Below, piece after piece: positions 60,401-64,000 of a stretch of DNA of 64,000 nucleotides. Under the pieces are notes generated by a model that was not told the origin of the DNA, did not search any database, and worked only from the letters and a program-made list of their open reading frames with translations. Location of the stretch: positions 898,205 to 962,204 of the forward strand of contig NW_019091370.1 of NCBI RefSeq assembly GCF_001949145.1, given 5' to 3'. The number at the start of each line of letters is the position of its first letter. The first letter of the stretch is position 1. This DNA is from Acanthaster planci (lineage: Eukaryota > Echinodermata > Asteroidea > Valvatida > Acanthasteridae). Both the position numbers and the translations under genes were made by a program.

Positions 60401-63400
60401 GTCCCCTGTAGTGAGTACCCATGCTTTGTCTATGACAGGGTGTTATCTTGTAGGAACAGTAAGACATAGAGCGCCCTCTCTTTAATGGCATTATAAAAAA
60501 TAGACCAGGGTGTATGTGAAAGGTCATTCTACGAATTTGAGGTTCCATTTTGGTTCAAGTCCCGTCACATCTGACACTATAATAAGTTTGGAACAGATAT
60601 TGTAATTTCCAAGTGTGAATAAGTGCTACAAATTACCTGTCAAACAAATATAATGCGAAGTCGATTTCCATGATATTTCCAAGTCAAATTACACAGGTCC
60701 TGATTAACAGGTGCACAAACATGTCACACTTTTGGACTCAGTTTTATAGAATGATTTTGAAGTGCGATGTGCTCAAATACTCATTGAAGCACTTGAATTT
60801 TATGAAACCCGAGAGCAGTGAATAAAGCCGGCCATTTTGTGTCTGTTTTCAAAAGATGATCCAGGAAAGGAGCCCCTGCCTTGCCGACAAGGCGACAAGA
60901 CCTACTACCACGGTCAGGAATGGAAACTTGATGACTGCATCACGTGTGCCTGCAGCAACGGTTACACCAGCTGTGCAGAGACAAAGTGTCTGCCACTGGA
61001 GTGTGAGGACCCAATCCTTACCCCGGGTGAATGCTGTATGGCCTGCCCAGGTGAGCTTGAGCTTCTGTTGGTGACTACTCATGCACGGCAGTGCTGTATT
61101 CGAGACATCACAAGACCAGACACAAGACTAGACAAAAGACCAGTCACAAGACTAGTTGCAAGACCAATCACAAGGCAGACACATGACCAGATACAAGGGC
61201 AGACACGTGACCAGACACAAGGGCCGACACAAGACCAGACACAAGACTCGGCTCAAGACCAGCCACAAGACCAGTCACAAGACCGGACACATGACCAGTC
61301 ACAACACCAGACTCATTTCAGACAAAAGACCAGATACAAGATCAATCACAAGACCAGTCACAAGACCAGCTATAAGTAATTAGGAGAATGACAATGGAAT
61401 GCATTTGCTCAAATTCATTTGAAAAGCTTGTGACTTGAATTCAGATCACAGGTCTTGGATAACACGAGATAATTAAGTAAGTCTCAAGGCCCTTGTATTA
61501 ACGAGAGTCAACTGTACCCTGTCCCACTTACGCCTATGACTTCTGTTTCTGGTTTAACCCTCTCAGATCAGCCGCCGAACCTAGGCAAGCCCTGCTCCCA
61601 GAATGGCCGGCTCTACGCCCATGGAGAAAACTGGGAACCGGACCCGTGCGCCAACTGCTTCTGTGACAGCAGCCAAGTCATCTGTGCAGTCGTTGCATGT
61701 GTCATTCCTCTTTGCCCTGGAAGAATTGTTTATGATGATCCGACGGCATGCTGCCCATACTGTGAACGTAAGAGTTTTCTCATCTAGATTGATGTCAGCT
61801 CTTAGGATCTTGTAATTAAAAAAAAAAGGACACAAATAATAATTCTGAGATGGGACCTTTGCATTGCTGTATTTGACCTTGTAGCAATTTGTCCTGGATT
61901 TCAAAACATTTGGGATTGGATGTGTATTGAGGATAATGTAAAAATGTCACAGATAACCTGAAAAATTATATTGATTGATAAAAACATGTAGGTTGTGCTT
62001 CGGGGTAAAACTAGAAAGTTGATTATTTTGTGGGTTTGTGCACATGTACTTATAAATCTGACATTATTATTTATTTTTTGACGGTGAGTGGAAGGACTCC
62101 TTGAAACTACCTTTTGCAGTGAGCATAATGAAGGAATGTTTAGCTTTGGTTCAGTGTGGAGAGTGTGGACGGTCAGATGTCTTGGACAATCAGGGACCTG
62201 AAGATACTAGAAATATGAAAGGGCTGCGTAGCACCGTGATCAGAATACATAGCCAAAATTATAATATGTAATCAGTGCTCTGAACTGTGTCGTTGCCAAT
62301 TAGTTTGGAGCACTGATTATATACCTGAAGACAATAGTCCGATTGGTCAACTTTGAAGTAACTAGGACGTGGTGTTATCATTTCATCACTTTGCCATGTT
62401 CTTCAAAGTTTGGAGAATGTAACAGTAAAATCCATCACGAGTCCACTGGGTCTTTGAGTCATCAACCCATTCACGCTTGTTGTTCGTCCAGTTACTGACA
62501 ACCAGTCGGGTGAAGAGACTTGTGATGGACTCAATTCCAACTGGTTCCCTCTCTCTCTCTCCTCTGGACAATTCTACAGCGATCCAAGTCACGTCCTGCA
62601 CCCAAGGAGACGTGGAGTACCCAGATGGCCATACTTGGAACCCAGAGCCTTGTCTGTCCTGTTCCTGCCGGACTGGCATCGTGGACTGTGTAGCAACTGT
62701 CTGTGAAATCTTATGCCTGGAATACGTGCAGGTTCCTGGTCAATGCTGTCCAGAATGCGGTAAGGAATTGGAATTGTTTTGTCTAGTTTGAGGCGCTTTC
62801 ATGTCCTAATTGAATATATGTATTGAGTTCTTTACAGACACTGCTGGTTTGTATAAATTTGCTTGTGAAATTTGACTCGTACGACAGATTTGGTGCCCGC
62901 CACATGCACTGGACCAACAGTTGCTTGCATTAGTCCGATCATTTGTCACTGCCAAAATTTGCGTCACTGTGGGTCAACTTTTCATATCCCTGTGACAGAC
63001 TATGACTTTTAGCCTGGACATTGACTTGTGGCGGGCTTTTTTTGATCATGAGAGAGAAAATGTTTGCCGTAGCAAATGTCTGGGCACCCTTAAGGAGGGG
63101 ATTTGTAGGTTCGAATCCCACCAGAGTGAGCTTTTTAATTTTTTTTGCTTTCACACATCACTGAGCCGTTTAATCTCATGTTTATGCTTTTATGGGGTCA
63201 TCACAGCTGAGGTGCCACCCCTGCCCATGACCTGCTCTTACCAGGGTCAAGACTACGTCCAGGGAGAGACCTTCAAGGAAGGCCCCTGCTCCACCTGTCG
63301 CTGCAACAATGGAACGGTGGCATGCAGCGCCGTTTCCTGCGAGTTGATATACTGCGAGGTTGCACACGTCACCCCGCCTGGTGAATGCTGTCCGATATGT

Positions 63401-63877
63401 CCTGGTAAGCTGCAGAGACCCGACACACAAGATGGACCAAGACAACAAGTCTGATCTGGTCACTCAATGAATTAATCTTTCCATCACAGTATTTGCTTCA
63501 TTGATTATTGCATCGGTTATTTGCTTATTTGATCACTGCATCAGGTATTTGCTTACACCTTCACGTTGATTATTCAATTAAGTCAACACACACTTCTGTC
63601 AGAAAGCAAAACAGTGGCGGAAAGTTTTCATGCCCAACATCTCAAAATGAACCATAAACCTTGTTTTCTTTATCGTTTCTTTGCTTAGCGCTATTCTGTA
63701 CCGACCCAACCACGGGTCAGAGGATCGAAAACAGACAGACATACAAGCCTGATCCTTGTACCGAGTGCCAGTGTTCTGATGGTATCCCGATATGTGTTGA
63801 AGTACAGTGCCACCCAGTAGAAGCCTGTGTGAATACGTACATACCAGACGGAGAATGTTGCGCACAGTGTGCTGATG
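51360..63877 (+). CDS. Secreted EGF-CUB-VWC mosaic protein, 3' end outside the window
   Basis: Sixteen coding exons join in frame: 51360-51423, 53700-53819, 54483-54845, 55070-55147, 55474-55572, 57093-57275, 57966-58218, 58471-58649, 59157-59357, 59516-59650, 60083-60262, 60856-61050, 61567-61767, 62580-62759, 63207-63404 and 63689-63877, giving 939 aa plus a split codon; the gene continues past the window. Order: signal peptide (1-18), EGF (22-61), CUB (62-182), half-EGF (183-208), Gly-rich linker (209-241), VWC (242-302), an unnamed domain (303-446), then eight VWC modules (447-939). All introns are phase 1 except the phase-2 intron inside the unnamed domain, typical of exon-shuffled extracellular proteins. 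VWC arrays of the chordin/kielin type often bind BMP/TGF-beta ligands, so an extracellular matrix or ligand-modulating role is plausible but inferred. No transmembrane segment is seen so far. It is not a plain kielin/chordin orthologue, given the N-terminal EGF-CUB part. Confidence 0.88.
51662..52024. repeat. Long-arm MITE-like element in intron 1 of the VWC gene
   Basis: The left arm (TTGGACCTTTCCCATGAAAT, ATGCAAAT, CATGCGCGCTACTACCACTG, GTTGGC) is the near reverse complement of the right arm ending GGGAAAGGTCCATT at about 52024. The arms are about 70 bp, enclosing roughly 220 bp of unique sequence without coding capacity. This fits a non-autonomous DNA transposon. Confidence 0.85.
52217..52243. 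repeat. 27-bp palindrome
   Basis: AACCCTATGTGCA, one central G, then TGCACATAGGGTT: perfect 13-bp arms. It lies in intron 1 of the VWC gene, within a 200-bp GC-richer patch that may be another decayed element. Confidence 0.85.
53700..53819 (+). CDS. VWC gene exon 2: EGF domain
   Basis: 40 codons, phase 1-1, between CGCAACAG and GTAAGT. The six EGF cysteines are in order: C-PDNP-C, GDHSTA-C, then PYCHC and EGDFC, the standard EGF C-terminal CxC...C layout. Confidence 0.93.
54483..54845 (+). CDS. VWC gene exon 3: CUB domain
   Basis: 121 codons, phase 1-1, between CTATATAG and GTGAGT. The CUB features are RYSCSVPNRNFYG, FASQNYPANYP, QACPYFIGS, FELTLHDLSFEKGKDEL, then GDRVWFNFYSDF and GFNISWRI. 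Only the first cysteine pair is present; the second pair seen in many CUB domains is missing. Confidence 0.93.
55070..55147 (+). CDS. VWC gene exon 4: half-EGF module
   Basis: 26 codons, phase 1-1, between ACAAACAG and GTAAGT. DGDECLDNPCGVGETC then YSYVCQ resembles the start of a calcium-binding EGF, but the exon ends after four cysteines, so the last disulfide loop is missing. Confidence 0.85.
55474..55572 (+). CDS. VWC gene exon 5: Gly-rich linker (probable)
   Basis: 33 codons, phase 1-1, between TAGCTACAG and GTAATT. It encodes TPLILDEVVGEIL, then three tandem hexapeptides GGGDVT, GGGEVT and GSGEVA from an 18-bp repeat. There is no domain homology; the call rests on splice sites, matching phase and open frame. 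Confidence 0.55.
57093..57275 (+). CDS. VWC gene exon 6: VWC module 1
   Basis: 61 codons, phase 1-1, between TTATTTCAG and GTAAGT. RQC, VQWDLTPCSYCTCRDG, and the closing GVCCHSCP show the VWC pattern (W, CxxCxC, CCxxCP). Confidence 0.94.
57966..58218 (+). CDS. VWC gene exon 7: unnamed domain, N-terminal part
   Basis: 253 nt, phase 1 to 2, between ACCGACAG and the donor GTAAGT at 58219. It has no cysteines. It encodes IVLRVDVGYDFNRSS, NLWKVGMYTK and EISASEQILDKRK, a beta-rich segment alternating hydrophobic and polar residues. I recall similar LWKVG-containing segments in other invertebrate deuterostome matrix proteins but cannot name a family. Confidence 0.85.
58471..58649 (+). CDS. VWC gene exon 8: unnamed domain, C-terminal part
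   Basis: 179 nt, phase 2 to 1, between TTCCCTCAG and GTAAGT at 58650. It encodes GDKLIFNRLKYNLDLTDRRC, then ICAVFDKGDNPNPEF and DIFTSCQAVN. With exon 7 it makes one ~144-aa domain with three cysteines, and a fourth immediately after the next splice. Confidence 0.88.
59157..59357 (+). CDS. VWC gene exon 9: VWC module 2
   Basis: 67 codons, phase 1-1, between ATCTTAG and GTGAGT. It has QDGEQWNPDPCTTCTC and EGECCPQC, a complete VWC. Confidence 0.95.
59516..59650 (+). CDS. VWC gene exon 10: truncated VWC module 3
   Basis: 45 codons, phase 1-1, between CTAATAG and GTACGT. GQCVYEG, STWAISDCVNCHCDDG and CEFFGCQCP form only the N-terminal subdomain of a VWC; the C-terminal CCxxC part is absent. Confidence 0.9.
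60083..60262 (+). CDS. VWC gene exon 11: VWC module 4
   Basis: 60 codons, phase 1-1, between TGATTAG and GTAGGA. RNCGGYKNGDTWFESNCLQC and TDCCPRC give a complete VWC. Confidence 0.95.
60856..61050 (+). CDS. VWC gene exon 12: VWC module 5
   Basis: 65 codons, phase 1-1, between TCAAAAG and GTGAGC. GQEWKLDDCITCACSNGYTS and GECCMACP give a complete VWC. The open frame runs on into the following intron through a 12-bp tandem repeat. Confidence 0.94.
61109..61377 (+). repeat. 12-bp minisatellite in intron 12 of the VWC gene
   Basis: About 22 imperfect tandem copies of CACAAGACCAGA. Because the unit is a multiple of three and lacks stops, the frame stays open; read-through from the exon gives a Thr/Gln/Asp/Arg-rich tetrapeptide repeat tail ending at 61379. 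Confidence 0.9.
61567..61767 (+). CDS. VWC gene exon 13: VWC module 6
   Basis: 67 codons, phase 1-1, between CTCTCAG and GTAAGA. GENWEPDPCANCFCDSSQ and TACCPYC give a complete VWC. Confidence 0.95.
62265..62323. repeat. Hairpin with 16-bp arms (one mismatch)
   Basis: TATGTAATCAGTGCTC (62265-62280) and GAGCACTGATTATATA (62308-62323) are inverted copies with one mismatch, in intron 13 of the VWC gene. It resembles the ends of a very short fold-back element. Confidence 0.7.
62580..62759 (+). CDS. VWC gene exon 14: VWC module 7
   Basis: 60 codons, phase 1-1, between TTCTACAG and GTAAGG. HTWNPEPCLSCSCRTG and GQCCPECG give a complete VWC. Confidence 0.95.
63082..63130 (+). repeat. tRNA-like B-box fragment (possible SINE remnant)
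   Basis: GTAGGTTCGAATCCCACC contains the RNA polymerase III B-box GGTTCGAATCC in a T-arm-like context, followed by T-rich sequence. No intact cloverleaf or A-box is seen, so it is not called a tRNA gene. Confidence 0.35.
63207..63404 (+). CDS. VWC gene exon 15: VWC module 8
   Basis: 66 codons, phase 1-1, between ATCACAG and GTAAGC. QGETFKEGPCSTCRCNNG and GECCPICP give a complete VWC; the usual tryptophan is replaced by phenylalanine. Confidence 0.95.
63689..63877 (+). CDS. VWC gene exon 16: VWC module 9 (last in window)
   Basis: 63 codons, phase 1-1, between TGCTTAG and GTAAGA. QTYKPDPCTECQCSDG and GECCAQC give a complete VWC with tyrosine in the usual tryptophan position. The phase-1 donor shows that more exons follow beyond the window. 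Confidence 0.94.
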
Positions 63878-63894
63878 GTAAGAACTGAGCCTTA

Positions 63895-64000
63895 CCTAAC
63901 ACCCATTACAACCCAGACCAACCTGACCCGACCCGACCCAACCCAACCCATCTAACCCAACCCAACCCAATCCACCTAACCCAACCCATCTAACCCAACC
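63895..64000 (+). repeat. AACCC-type simple repeat running off the window
   Basis: Irregular tandem ACCCA/GACCC pentamers with interspersed CATCTAACCC longer units. It lies in intron 16 of the VWC gene. It is not the canonical TTAGGG telomere repeat. Confidence 0.9.

Noticed and set aside
63082-63130. tRNA gene
   Set aside because: Only a B-box/T-arm-like part is visible; no A-box, anticodon arm or acceptor stem.
63895-64000. Possible interstitial telomeric repeat
   Set aside because: Units are ACCCA/GACCC variants, not TTAGGG/CCCTAA in register; called a simple repeat.
1-64000. CRISPR arrays, bacterial operons, prophage or viral genes
   Set aside because: The window is clearly eukaryotic with spliced genes; no repeat-spacer arrays and no viral protein signatures were seen.

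Overview
This is a window of an animal nuclear genome: multi-exon genes with GT-AG introns, long non-coding stretches, and many short fold-back (MITE-like) elements and dispersed repeats. Secreted CUB/EGF/VWC mosaics built from phase-1 exons, together with the repeat styles, suggest an invertebrate deuterostome, probably an echinoderm. That placement is inference; no species is identified from the sequence.

Layout. (1) 1-17.98 kb: no gene recognised; it holds a 25-bp tandem array, fold-back elements and dispersed repeats. (2) 17.98-18.51 kb, minus strand: the first coding exon of a membrane-anchored FAD/NAD(P)-binding oxidoreductase-like protein; its later exons were not found. (3) 21.9-26.2 kb and 29.2-40.1 kb, plus strand: two tandem, apparently intact paralogues of a PLP-dependent Cys/Met-metabolism (trans-sulfuration) enzyme. 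Each has nine coding exons with identical exon lengths and phases and encodes 430 aa. (4) 40.1-51.3 kb: a gene desert with hairpins and one weak cysteine-rich ORF on the minus strand. (5) 51.36-63.88 kb and beyond, plus strand: a large secreted extracellular-matrix/signalling mosaic: signal peptide, EGF, CUB, half-EGF, Gly-rich linker, VWC, an unnamed domain of about 144 aa, then at least eight more VWC modules, continuing past the window end. Almost every exon is one phase 1-1 module.

The two PLP-enzyme copies presumably act in sulfur amino-acid metabolism in the cytosol. Their exons diverge very unevenly (exons 2 and 6 nearly identical, exon 1 divergent), which suggests gene conversion. The VWC mosaic is predicted to be secreted and is the best place to look for something new, because two of its exons encode a domain I cannot assign to a named family. 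The genes have no obvious functional link with each other.
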